Positions 1-7,061 of a stretch of DNA of 64,000 nt are shown piece by piece. Where the stretch lies: the NCBI GenBank assembly GCA_964548225.1, contig CAZJQP010000009.1, positions 23,972 through 87,971 of the forward strand, read 5' to 3'. Numbering within the stretch: position 1 is the stretch's first letter; each line of letters starts with the position of its first letter. This DNA is from CALMEH01 sp964548225 (GTDB taxonomy: Bacteria; Acidobacteriota; Blastocatellia; Pyrinomonadales; Pyrinomonadaceae). A program made the position numbers and the translations under genes. Below the pieces are notes generated by a model. That model was not told the origin of the DNA, did no database searches, and saw only the letters and a list, made by a program, of their open reading frames with translations.

Positions 1-2
1 GC

Positions 3-281
3 GGCGGCGGAACGCACGTTTATCATTGGAAAGAACCACGCGCATTAACCAACCGCGAACGCGCCCGCTTGCAAACTTTTCCCGACGATTTCGTTTTTTG
101 CGGCTCAAAGGAAAGTGTTAGAAAACAAATAGGAATGGCTGTTCCGCCAAAAGGCGCGGCAATTATTTTTCAGGCGATATTGTATAGTTTTGCAGGAATT
201 AACTATCATTCCGTAAATTCTAGTTGGAATGCCGAATCTATTAGGAAAGAAAAAAAGCAAATGTCTTTGTTTGCAATCTAA
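3..281 (+). CDS. C-terminal end of a DNA (cytosine-5-)methyltransferase (partial)
   Basis: The reading frame is open from the first bases of the window, so only about the last 92 codons are present. The peptide has the C-terminal signature of C5-cytosine methyltransferases: a RALTNRERARLQTFPDDFVF block (motif IX region) followed by RKQIGMAVPP (motif X), where the family normally reads RxQIGNAVPP. The enzyme would methylate cytosine in a specific duplex site. The next gene, 20 bp downstream on the same strand, looks like a restriction endonuclease, so this is probably the modification half of a type II system. The recognition site cannot be read from this fragment, and the catalytic PC motif lies outside the window. 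Family assignment is firm; the role in restriction-modification is inferred from context. Confidence 0.85.
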   Translation, partial: GGGTHVYHWKEPRALTNRERARLQTFPDDFVFCGSKESVRKQIGMAVPPKGAAIIFQAILYSFAGINYHSVNSSWNAESIRKEKKQMSLFAI

Positions 282-300
282 TTTAGAAAACTCAAAAGAG

Positions 301-1311
301 ATGCGAAAGAAAACCGAAAAACAATTAATTCTCGAACAAATTATACAAACCTTGCCGGATATTTCAGTTGAGCAAGCAGATAAATTATATTCATCGTCAA
401 AATTAGGCGGCGAACTTGGAAAATATAATTCTGCTCAAGAATGGCTTAATGAAAGATTTCTGCCTAATGTTGTCATATTAACAAGAGATGATTACATTTT
501 GGCACTTACTCAAGCGTTAAGAATTGCGCCTAAGTTAGCAGGAACTGATTTTGGGACAACGCGACAGCGCGATTTAGGACAACTTTGGACTGATACGGCG
601 AGAGGCTTTCTCGGTGAAATTGCTTTTGCCCGACTTTTGAATAAAAGATTTGGATTAAAACTTGAAATGGATTATAGCGTCGGGGCTGTTTCAGAGTATC
701 TTAATTCAGATGTAAAAAGCATTACTGATAAAGAAGGCGTTTCGTATGAATTAAAATATAATATCAGCATCAAGACGACTAAATTCAATGGTATTTGGCT
801 TGATATTCCGGGCGCACAAATCAGTCATTCAAATGTATTTTTCCTAATAAAACTGGGAATTGAAAGAGAGCATTTCGTTTCGTTTTTGAAGGACATCAGT
901 TTTGTCAAAGATAAACTTTTGCCACAGGCAATTTTATTAGGCGCGATTAACCAAAAGGAAGCGGACGAGCTTTGGGAAAGTTTGCCGATTTTTCGCAACA
1001 TTGCTTGTTACGTTTGCGGATTTATAGATGATGATAGCGTCGCTAAATATAACAATGTGCCTTGCGGTTTCCGTGAACTTTTTACACGGGAAAAAGTTAG
1101 TAAAGATAAATTTGAGGTAAGTGAATATATTGGTTGGATTAGAAAAGGAAAACCTGATAATCTGCCAGCACAACTCGAAGGTAAAAGCGAATTCACTTCC
1201 ATTGGAAATTTTACTGCCTCAAATGACCATTTTATTTCAAACATTGGATTGTTGAAAAATTCCGAAAGTGATTGGAGAACTTTTTTAAGTAAAGTTTTAG
1301 AGGTTGAATAA
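301..1311 (+). CDS. probable type II restriction endonuclease (PD-(D/E)XK-like)
   Basis: This 336-residue protein directly follows a C5-methyltransferase and ends exactly where the next gene begins. I do not recognise a named family. A segment around FLGEIAFARLL, then SDVKSI, then a strand reading YNISIKTTKFNGIWLDIPG resembles the acidic-residue/[x]xK layout of PD-(D/E)XK nucleases. Function is inferred from that layout and from position next to the methyltransferase. The ATG at 301 is preferred because the in-frame ATG at 229 would overlap the methyltransferase by over 50 bp and adds a lysine/cysteine-rich stretch with no ribosome-binding site; the site upstream of 301 is also weak. It could instead be another DNA-associated enzyme of an R-M operon. 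Confidence 0.6.
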   Translation: MRKKTEKQLILEQIIQTLPDISVEQADKLYSSSKLGGELGKYNSAQEWLNERFLPNVVILTRDDYILALTQALRIAPKLAGTDFGTTRQRDLGQLWTDTARGFLGEIAFARLLNKRFGLKLEMDYSVGAVSEYLNSDVKSITDKEGVSYELKYNISIKTTKFNGIWLDIPGAQISHSNVFFLIKLGIEREHFVSFLKDISFVKDKLLPQAILLGAINQKEADELWESLPIFRNIACYVCGFIDDDSVAKYNNVPCGFRELFTREKVSKDKFEVSEYIGWIRKGKPDNLPAQLEGKSEFTSIGNFTASNDHFISNIGLLKNSESDWRTFLSKVLEVE

Positions 1312-1626
1312 ATGAAGATTGGTAAAATATCATCTCTTACGAAAAAACTTCCGGCGCAAGCGGTTGTTATTGAATTACTTGATAAACAATCCAACCATCT
1401 CGCCTTTATTGCGTGTCGGCACGAAAAGGTTTTTGCGCTTTTTGATTCTGACAATGACCGCAACACGAGTCATTTTTTGGAAGAAATTTCAAATTTTGAA
1501 GCCGAAATTTTGCACGAATATTTTCGACTTGATAATGATTTGGAAAAAAGTTTCGGCGGTTGGACGGGCAAACTAATCGTTACGGGTGCGAACTCCGAAA
1601 TCATTCATTACGAATGTCCTGCGTAA
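1312..1626 (+). CDS. small unknown protein of the restriction-modification operon
   Basis: The ATG directly follows the TAA of the putative restriction enzyme (zero spacing), so the two are very likely co-transcribed and translationally coupled. The 104-residue product is soluble, with no signal peptide, membrane segment or DNA-binding motif that I can identify. It has an alternating beta/helix feel with an acidic middle (DSDNDRNTSHFLEEISNFEAE) and a Gly-rich turn near residue 83. No family recognised. A controller, accessory or immunity-type role is possible from its place, but nothing in the sequence supports one specifically. Confidence 0.65.
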   Translation: MKIGKISSLTKKLPAQAVVIELLDKQSNHLAFIACRHEKVFALFDSDNDRNTSHFLEEISNFEAEILHEYFRLDNDLEKSFGGWTGKLIVTGANSEIIHYECPA

Positions 1627-1642
1627 GCTGGAAAAAAAACTC

Positions 1643-1671
1643 TTGACATTGCGGCTGAAATAAATTAAATT
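1643..1671 (+). promoter_or_regulatory. sigma70-type promoter for the 1938 gene
   Basis: TTGACA (1643-1648), a 17-bp spacer, and TAAATT (1666-1671). The hexamers start 16 bp after the preceding stop codon. If used, the transcript carries a leader of about 260 nt consisting almost wholly of the 20-21-bp phased array that follows. Confidence 0.6.
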
Positions 1672-1677
1672 TTTTGT

Positions 1678-1900
1678 GAAATTTGCCGCCAACAGATGAA
1701 ATTCGTGAAAAACGGGTGAAATTCGTGAAAAACGAGTGGAATTTGTGAAAAACGGGCGAAATTTGCCGCTGACAGATTGGAAGGCGGGAAAAACATTCGG
1801 GAATTCGCCGCCGACGGGTGAAAATGTTACGAAAACAGATGAAATTTGCCGCCGACATTGTGAAATTCGAGGCTGACACGCCGAAATTCGAGACAGACAC
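1678..1900. repeat. 20-21-bp phased array 1 (GAAATT words)
   Basis: The word GAAATT (or GGAATT, GAAAAT, GGAAGG) recurs at 1678, 1698, 1718, 1738, 1758, 1779, 1800, 1820, 1841, 1862 and 1883, a spacing of 20 or 21 bp each time. Between them either CGTGAAAAACGGG or TTGCCGCCGACA-type fillers alternate. The array separates a good promoter from the start codon at 1938. Two other arrays with the same period but different words lie at 4388-4620 and 47101-47253. Confidence 0.85.
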
Positions 1901-1937
1901 CGCGTTACGAGTGAAAAACAAAAGGAGAACGTAGATT

Positions 1938-2594
1938 ATGCACGACGCGCACCGCCGTAAATTGGACAAGATAGACCGCGAAGACGTGATGATTGCCGAC
2001 AACGCCGCCGATTTTCCGAACGGCACGAAGGTTGCCGATTATACCGCTTTAATCGCTGTGGAAAAAGCGAAGTTTTTAGCCTTTGACGCACAGCAGACTT
2101 CCGGCTTTGACGACCGGCGGCAGGCACAGGAGCTTTACGAAGAAAGCCGCGATTTGCTGGTTGATTTGCTCGAAGAATTTGTCCTTGCCGCCGATATTAT
2201 TGACGACGACGTTCCGGGAACGGCGGCGAAATATAAAATGCCGCGCCCACGCACCGACGCGAATCTGATTGCCAAATCAACTTCGTTTTTTAACGATTCG
2301 CCCGCCATTGAAGACGCACTCGAAGCGGCTGGACTCAGAAAGGACGGGCGCGATTTTCTGATTACCTTCCGCGACAACTTTCAGCAAGCCGCCAACGCCC
2401 ACGATTCGGCGGAAGAAAAACACGCCGAAGGCACGGGCGGGATGGACGATTCGATGCGAAAAATGATGCACTACTCGCGCCGCCGCGACAAATCCGTGAG
2501 AATGAAATACCGCCAGAACCCTGCCAAGCTCGCCGCTTGGACGGTCGCTTCGCACCTCGACCGTGCGCCGAAACCGAAGCCGCCAACGCCTTGA
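1938..2594 (+). CDS. lineage-specific unknown protein with C-terminal NPxKLAxW motif
   Basis: 218 residues, preceded by AAAGGAG 10 nt before the ATG. The protein is hydrophilic and helical, with no signal peptide or membrane segment. Its end (YRQNPAKLAAWTVASHLDR, then a basic/proline run ending PPTP) closely matches the end of the protein at 49093-49764 (NPQKLAEWLTASHIRR, then ...PPTP). The two are therefore paralogues or share a C-terminal module, although their N-terminal parts differ. The gene has its own promoter with a long repeat-made leader and is followed immediately by a hairpin of GGAGAAAA words. Function unknown; the conserved tail could be an interaction motif. Confidence 0.75.
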   Translation: MHDAHRRKLDKIDREDVMIADNAADFPNGTKVADYTALIAVEKAKFLAFDAQQTSGFDDRRQAQELYEESRDLLVDLLEEFVLAADIIDDDVPGTAAKYKMPRPRTDANLIAKSTSFFNDSPAIEDALEAAGLRKDGRDFLITFRDNFQQAANAHDSAEEKHAEGTGGMDDSMRKMMHYSRRRDKSVRMKYRQNPAKLAAWTVASHLDRAPKPKPPTP

Positions 2595-2601
2595 AGAAGA
2601 A

Positions 2602-2692
2602 GGGGAGAAAAGGAGAAAAGGAGAAGGGGAGAAAAGGAGAAAAAATCTCCTCTTCTCCTCTTCTCCCTTTCTCCCTTTCTCGCTTTGGGTGT
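2602..2692. repeat. word hairpin (GGAGAAAA / TCTCCTCT words)
   Basis: A purine arm of repeated GGAGAAAA/GGGGAGAA words (2602-2643) faces a pyrimidine arm of CTCCTCTT/CTCCCTTT words (2646-2692) across a 2-nt centre. It begins 7 bp after the stop of the 1938 gene. The same word set occurs in frame inside the kinase gene at 16924-17011 and in the ABC-F gene near 54900. Confidence 0.8.
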
Positions 2693-2750
2693 ATAATCGA
2701 AAGCCTATCGAAAATCAGATACTTCCACGTTTTGAAATTAGGAGGTTTTT

Positions 2751-3821
2751 ATGTCGCAAGCAACTGTATCGGCTTCTGTTAATGAAGAGAAGTTACACGA
2801 ATTTATGGGCAAGGTCGTCGGCGATTTCGGGGCGGCTTTGAGTTCGGTTTTGGCTTATATCGGAATTAAGCTGGGACTTTATGATGCGCTCGGCGCGTCT
2901 GACGGTTTGACTCCCGAAGAGTTAGCGGCGAAGACGAATACGACCGAGCGTTATGTGCGCGAATGGCTTTTGAATCAGGCTTCGGGCGGTTATGTCGAAT
3001 ATGCGGACGGTAAATATTCGCTTTCGCCCGAACAGAAAGTTACGCTGACGGACGAATCGAGTCCGTTTTATGTCGGCGGCGGTTTTTATGTCGTCAAGGC
3101 GATGATGAACGCCCAGCCACGCATTTTTGAAGCCTTTCAAAACGGCGGCGGAATGCACTGGGGCGAACACGACGCGGATTTGTTTATCGGCACGGAGAAA
3201 TTTTTCCGCCCCGGTTATCAACAGCATCTCATCGCCGAATGGATTCCTGCGCTGACGGGCGTTGAAGAAAAATTAAAACGCGGCGCAAAGGTCGCCGATG
3301 TCGGTTGCGGACACGGTGCTTCGACAATAATTATGGCAAAGGCGTTTCCGAATTCGCGCTTTTACGGCTACGATAATCATCCCGCGTCAATCAAAAACGC
3401 TTGGCAGAGAGCCGAAAAAGCGGGCGTTGCCGACCGCGTTTCGTTTGAAGTCTCGACGGCGCAGGATTTCGAGGACGAAGATTACGATTTAATCTGCTTT
3501 TTCGATTGTCTGCACGATATGGGCGACCCGTCGGGCGCGGCAAAACGCTCGTTTGAAACTCTGAACACGGACGGAAGCGTTTTGATTGTCGAACCGATGG
3601 CGGGCAACACGCCGGAAGAAAATTTCAACATTATCGGCAGAACATTTTCCGCCGCTTCGACGCTCTGCTGCACCGCCAACGCCATCGCGCAAGGCGGCAC
3701 GGCACTCGGCGCAGTCGCCAGCGAAGATGCTCTGCACGAAGCGGTAATGCAAGGCGGCTTCACCCAATTCCGTCGCGCCACCGAAACGCCTTTCAACCGA
3801 ATCTTTGAAGCACGGCGTTAA
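2751..3821 (+). CDS. class I SAM-dependent methyltransferase with N-terminal winged helix
   Basis: 356 residues with a canonical AGGAGG 5 nt before the ATG. Residues about 25-110 form a winged-helix/dimerisation region (GLTPEELAAKTNTTERYVRE), as in Rv2258c-like and O-methyltransferase-type enzymes. The Rossmann core starts at ADVGCGHGAS (motif I, about residue 185), with a later acidic FFDCLHDMGDP (motif IV region) and VLIVEPMAG (motif V). It should transfer a methyl group from SAM to a small molecule; the substrate cannot be deduced. It stands alone between structured repeats, so there is no operon context. A TATAAT at 2692-2697 overlaps the end of the upstream hairpin and may be its -10 box. 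Confidence 0.9.
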   Translation: MSQATVSASVNEEKLHEFMGKVVGDFGAALSSVLAYIGIKLGLYDALGASDGLTPEELAAKTNTTERYVREWLLNQASGGYVEYADGKYSLSPEQKVTLTDESSPFYVGGGFYVVKAMMNAQPRIFEAFQNGGGMHWGEHDADLFIGTEKFFRPGYQQHLIAEWIPALTGVEEKLKRGAKVADVGCGHGASTIIMAKAFPNSRFYGYDNHPASIKNAWQRAEKAGVADRVSFEVSTAQDFEDEDYDLICFFDCLHDMGDPSGAAKRSFETLNTDGSVLIVEPMAGNTPEENFNIIGRTFSAASTLCCTANAIAQGGTALGAVASEDALHEAVMQGGFTQFRRATETPFNRIFEARR

Positions 3822-3836
3822 AAGAGGATAATAAAA

Positions 3837-3905
3837 CCACGAAGCAACACGAAAAGACACGAAATAAGATTAGAATTTTTCGTGTTCATTCGTGTTTTTA
3901 GGAAA
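3837..3905. repeat. word hairpin (CACGAAA words)
   Basis: Three CACGAAA-like words (3838-3866) are mirrored by TTCGTGTT words (3879-3900). The same word family builds the hairpin after guaB at 46981-47050. It lies 16 bp after the methyltransferase stop and may terminate transcription. Confidence 0.7.
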
Positions 3906-3911
3906 CAAAGC

Positions 3912-4185
3912 ACGACATTATCAATTATCAATTACCAATTATCCATTAAATTGTCGGGGTTATACTTAGAGCAGATTTGAGTTGAGTGAAGGGTTAGAAA
4001 TCAAAGGCAGAAACACGACTGTCAAGGAGTGTGTTGATGGTTGAGCGTGTTGACACACTCCTTAACAGTCGTGTTTCTGCCATTAACAGTCGTGTTTCTG
4101 CCTTTTTTGTCATACGCTCATTCAAAATATGCTCTAAAACCCCCAAAAATATAATTGATAATTGATAATTAATAATTGATAAACC
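3912..4185. repeat. nested hairpins (ATTATCAATT words around two inner inverted repeats)
   Basis: An outer arm of TTATCAATTATCAATT words (3917-3950) is matched by ATAATTGATAATTGAT words (4151-4183). Inside it, GGGGTTATACTTAGAGC (3956-3972) faces GCTCTAAAACCCCC near 4131-4144. Inside that lies the hairpin at 4006-4081. The layering looks like successive insertion of one palindromic element into another. Confidence 0.65.
4006..4108. repeat. 31-bp-arm inverted repeat with extra half copy and T-run
   Basis: The arm at 4006-4036 (GGCAGAAACACGACTGTCAA onward) is almost perfectly complementary to 4051-4081. A further 21-bp copy of the right arm's end follows at 4082-4102, then a T-run. It could act as a terminator but no gene ends close to it. 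Confidence 0.75.
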
Positions 4186-4387
4186 GCTCGCAACTGTCCG
4201 GCTTGTTAGAGTTTTAAAACAATTTCTAAAAAACATCACGCCCGAACATCTGAGCGGGACGAAAATGCGGGTTTGGCGGCGATTGATGAGGGAAAAAGTT
4301 TGATTTTCGCGTAAGTGTTTGATGCTTATAGGGTTGGGCGGCGCGATTTTGGGGTTTGGAAAAATTCTTAAGCATATTTGCCGTCTG

Positions 4388-4620
4388 CCCAAGCCCTTGA
4401 GTAGCCTGCCCAAGCGCATGAGTAGCCTGCCCAAGCGCATGAGTAGCTTGCCCATGCGCTTGGGCAGCCTGCCCAAGCGCATGAGAATTTTTCTCATGCG
4501 CTTGAGAATTTTTTCCAAGTGCTTGAGAATTTTTCTCAAGTGCTTGAGAATTTTTCCCAAGTGCTTGAGAATTTTTCTCATGCGCTTGAGAATTTTTCTC
4601 ATGCGCTTGAGAAAAATTCT
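4388..4620. repeat. 21-bp phased array 2 (CCCAAGCGCATGAG words)
   Basis: About twelve units start at 4388, 4409, 4430, 4451, 4472, 4493, 4514 and so on, exactly 21 bp apart. Each unit carries a small dyad such as CTCATGCGCTTGAG or CTCAAGTGCTTGAG. The linker switches from TAGCCTGC in the left half to AATTTTT in the right half. The open frames across it are repetitive artefacts. It sits in the 1-kb gene-free stretch 3822-4839. Confidence 0.85.
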
Positions 4621-4670
4621 CACGGACATCTTTTTACTGCCTACGGGTTTGAGAATTTTGCTGAAACAAG

Positions 4671-4811
4671 GACTGGAGCGCAAGCGTCCCTGCTTGCAAT
4701 GAGCGTGAAACGCGAAAAAGACTCGCATTACTCGGAAGTTTTAGGTGAACAAACGCCGTTACACCGCTGAAAAGCGCGGTGTTTGCAAGCGGGGACGCTT
4801 GCGCTCCAGTC
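4671..4811. mobile_element. TIR element copy A (141 bp, MITE-like)
   Basis: Ends are GACTGGAGCGCAAGCGTCCC and its inverted partner GGGGACGCTTGCGCTCCAGT(C). The inner part reads CGCTTGCAATGAGCG-type sequence on the left and CCGCTGAAAAGCGCGGTGTT on the right. Related copies lie at 33383-33529, 35075-35210 and 49770-49910. No transposase is encoded; no clear target-site duplication was found. Confidence 0.8.
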
Positions 4812-4839
4812 GGTTTTACTTGTCCCGACCACAGGTTAT

Positions 4840-5220
4840 CTACTCTTCTCTCAATGCTAATCTTTTGACGACGTTTCCCTTTTCGAGATGTTCTTCGATG
4901 ATTTCTGCAACATCTTCCGCCTGAACTTGGGCATACCAAACGCCTTCGGGATAAACCAAAACCGCCGCGCCGATGGAGCAGAAGCCGATTGAACTGCAAT
5001 CTGTCAGGAGAATTTCGCCGTCGGGGTTTCTGCCTTTTGAGGCTTTGCCGTAGCGGAGTTTTTTCGCTTCGAGTTGTTTTTCAAATTCGGCTTTGACTTC
5101 CCCGCTTCCGACAGCCGAACAAGATTTGCCGTTGCAGACGAAAACGTGCTTACGAATCGGTGCGGTTGCCACGGGCGCGAGTTTCTCTAATTGTGCGCGG
5201 TCTTCAATGAACTTCTTCAT
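4840..5220 (-). CDS. thioredoxin-like [2Fe-2S] ferredoxin
   Basis: 126 residues. After an N-terminal leader of about 22 residues the protein reads HVFVCNGKSC, then a helix (SGEVKAEFEKQL), then a strand ending LLTDCSSIGFCSIGAAVLVY. The four cysteines in C-x4-C and C-x4-C pairs, and the fold order, are those of the thioredoxin-like [2Fe-2S] family related to NuoE and clostridial-type ferredoxins. It probably carries single electrons in the cytoplasm; the partner is unknown because no redox enzyme is adjacent. It sits alone between a TIR element and a word hairpin. Confidence 0.85.
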   Translation of the reverse strand: MKKFIEDRAQLEKLAPVATAPIRKHVFVCNGKSCSAVGSGEVKAEFEKQLEAKKLRYGKASKGRNPDGEILLTDCSSIGFCSIGAAVLVYPEGVWYAQVQAEDVAEIIEEHLEKGNVVKRLALREE

Positions 5221-5276
5221 AGTTGATAGTTAATAGTTAATAGTTAATAGTTAATTTTCACTATCAACTATCAACT
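5221..5276. repeat. word hairpin (AGTTAAT / AGTTGAT words)
   Basis: AGTTGATAGTTAATAGTTAA words on the left (5221-5254) face ACTATCAACTATCAACTA words on the right (5260-5277). It occupies the space between the divergently transcribed ferredoxin and FHA-protease genes and starts right at the ferredoxin start codon. Confidence 0.75.
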
Positions 5277-5340
5277 AATTTTATGATAGAATCTCACAAA
5301 CGAAAACCTGCATCTAACGGGTTTGTTTTTTAATCCAAAA

Positions 5341-6984
5341 ATGGCGACGGGCATTATCATTCACATTTCGGTAGGAAACGAGCGGCGCACGGAATATTTT
5401 TCCGAAGAGCGTATCCGTATCGGTTCGGGCGAATTCAGCGACCTGCAAATTCATACTGCCAAAATCCCATCGAATACAACTTGGATTGAACTCGAACAAA
5501 CCGAAGGCGCGTATCGCATTATTGATTTTGACGAATCGTTGAATTTGATAATTAACGGTAAGCCGATGCGCCGTTTTATTGCCGTGCAGGACGGCGACTC
5601 GGTAGAAATTCCCGAAACGGAAATTTCTTTCGGATTTTATTCGCTGACCTCGAAATCTTCGCTGATCGTTACCAACCGCGAACCGCACATCGCGCAGTTT
5701 ATCGAAGAAGCCGCATTGGACGCGGCAACTTCGCCCAAACGCGACGATGCCAAAGCGTTTTTGCGCGAATTCGTCCGCGAGCTTTCGCGTGAGATTACTT
5801 GGTTCACGAAAATTTCAGTGCTTTTGCTTGCGCTTTTGCTCATCAGCGGCGTTTTATATCTCGGTTTGAGCGTCCGCAACGAACTCCGCACAAGCCGCGA
5901 ACGCAACGAGGCGCAAAATGAATTGATTAAAAAACTCGAAGAAAAACTCGGCGAAACCAATAACCAACTCGGCGAGATTGATAAATCGAACAAAGACATC
6001 ATCAAAACTGTTTCGCTTGCGCCGAATCTGCGCGTCGAATACGGCAACGGCATTTGTCTGATCGTCGGCGTTTATGACCTTGTGAGCAAAACAAACGGCA
6101 AAACTTTGCGCTATCCCGACCCGAACGCCGTTCAGCAAGACCCTTACGAACCCGTTTTGCAATACGAAGACGGCACACAAATTCCGCCATCGGCAATGAG
6201 TTTGACAACCGAAGGCAACGGCGCGGCGGTTGAATACGATTTTATCGGCACGGGCTTTCACGTCGGCGGCGGATTTATTGTTACAAACAAGCACGTCATT
6301 CAACCTTGGGCGGAAGATGATTTGGTCAAACAAATGATGAAAGACGGCAACGGTCGCGCCAGAATTAAACGTCTGGTCGTTTATTTTCCGAACGTCCCGA
6401 CACCGTTTCCGCTGAAAATTAAACAAACCGGAAACCGTGTAGATTTGGCGGTCGGCACGGTTGACGCAAAATTGTTGCCCGCAATTACGCCGACACTTCC
6501 GCTGGAAGATAATTCTATCGCGGCGGAAATCGGCAAAACCGTTGTAACAATGGGTTATCCGAGCGGACCTGATAGATTGTTGGCAATGGTTGATGACGAC
6601 GAAGCCAAAGCGATAAATGCGCGTTTTGGCAATTCGCGCCAAGCGTTGATAACGTATCTCGCGCAAAATAAAAAGATTGTTCCGCTGACAACGCAAGGCG
6701 CAATTACCGACCTTGACCAAAAACGCATCGTCCACGACGCGAAAACTGCCGAAGGCGGTTCGGGCGCACCGCTTTTCGGACAAACAGGCAAAGTCATCGG
6801 CATAAATTTCGGCGTGTTCACCGAAAACACAGCCGCCAATATGGCTCTGCCCGTGAAATTTGCGATTGAATTACTCCGCCAAGCCGGTTGGAAATCGCCC
6901 GAAGAAATTCAAGCTCAACAACAAACCCCGACGCAAATTGCCGAAGCTAACACAAACACGAATACGCAAACCAAACAACAGTGA
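5341..6984 (+). CDS. membrane-anchored FHA-domain trypsin-like serine protease
   Basis: 547 residues from the ATG at 5341; a TTG six codons earlier is possible but less likely. Residues about 1-100 form an FHA domain (RIRIGSGEFSDLQIHTAKIP), which binds phosphothreonine peptides. A single membrane helix follows near 160-180 (ISVLLLALLLISGVLYLGL), then a charged coiled coil (NEAQNELIKKLEEKLGE). The outer part is a trypsin-fold protease: His in VTNKHVI, Asp in RVDLAVG and Ser in GGSGAPLFG are all present. The layout suggests a protease controlled from inside by Ser/Thr phosphorylation, which fits the two kinases nearby. The Asn/Thr/Gln-rich tail resembles tails of other envelope proteins here. 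Confidence 0.85.
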   Translation: MATGIIIHISVGNERRTEYFSEERIRIGSGEFSDLQIHTAKIPSNTTWIELEQTEGAYRIIDFDESLNLIINGKPMRRFIAVQDGDSVEIPETEISFGFYSLTSKSSLIVTNREPHIAQFIEEAALDAATSPKRDDAKAFLREFVRELSREITWFTKISVLLLALLLISGVLYLGLSVRNELRTSRERNEAQNELIKKLEEKLGETNNQLGEIDKSNKDIIKTVSLAPNLRVEYGNGICLIVGVYDLVSKTNGKTLRYPDPNAVQQDPYEPVLQYEDGTQIPPSAMSLTTEGNGAAVEYDFIGTGFHVGGGFIVTNKHVIQPWAEDDLVKQMMKDGNGRARIKRLVVYFPNVPTPFPLKIKQTGNRVDLAVGTVDAKLLPAITPTLPLEDNSIAAEIGKTVVTMGYPSGPDRLLAMVDDDEAKAINARFGNSRQALITYLAQNKKIVPLTTQGAITDLDQKRIVHDAKTAEGGSGAPLFGQTGKVIGINFGVFTENTAANMALPVKFAIELLRQAGWKSPEEIQAQQQTPTQIAEANTNTNTQTKQQ

Positions 6985-7061
6985 TTTAAGGGATGAGGGA
7001 TGAGGGATGAGGGATAAATAAGAGTTGTTCTCAAATCCATCCCTCATCCCTTAAATCACTG
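6980..7061. terminator. bidirectional word hairpin holding both convergent stop codons
   Basis: The 24-bp arm at 6980-7003 (CAGTGATTTAAGGGATGAGG onward) is exactly mirrored at 7038-7061, with further GGATGAG words next to the left arm. The TGA of the FHA protease and the TGA of the giant beta-helix gene each fall in one arm, and both genes end in a CAG-TGA encoded by the arm. Confidence 0.85.

Noticed and set aside
1678..1900. CRISPR array
   Set aside because: Period is 20-21 bp with no separate spacers and no cas genes. The other periodic arrays fail for the same reasons.
3994..4728. 244-codon minus-strand and 127-codon plus-strand frames over the array at 4388-4620
   Set aside because: 21-bp units (a multiple of 3) keep all frames open. 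The translations are simple KRMRKIL- or LPKRMSS-type repeats, with no ribosome site.
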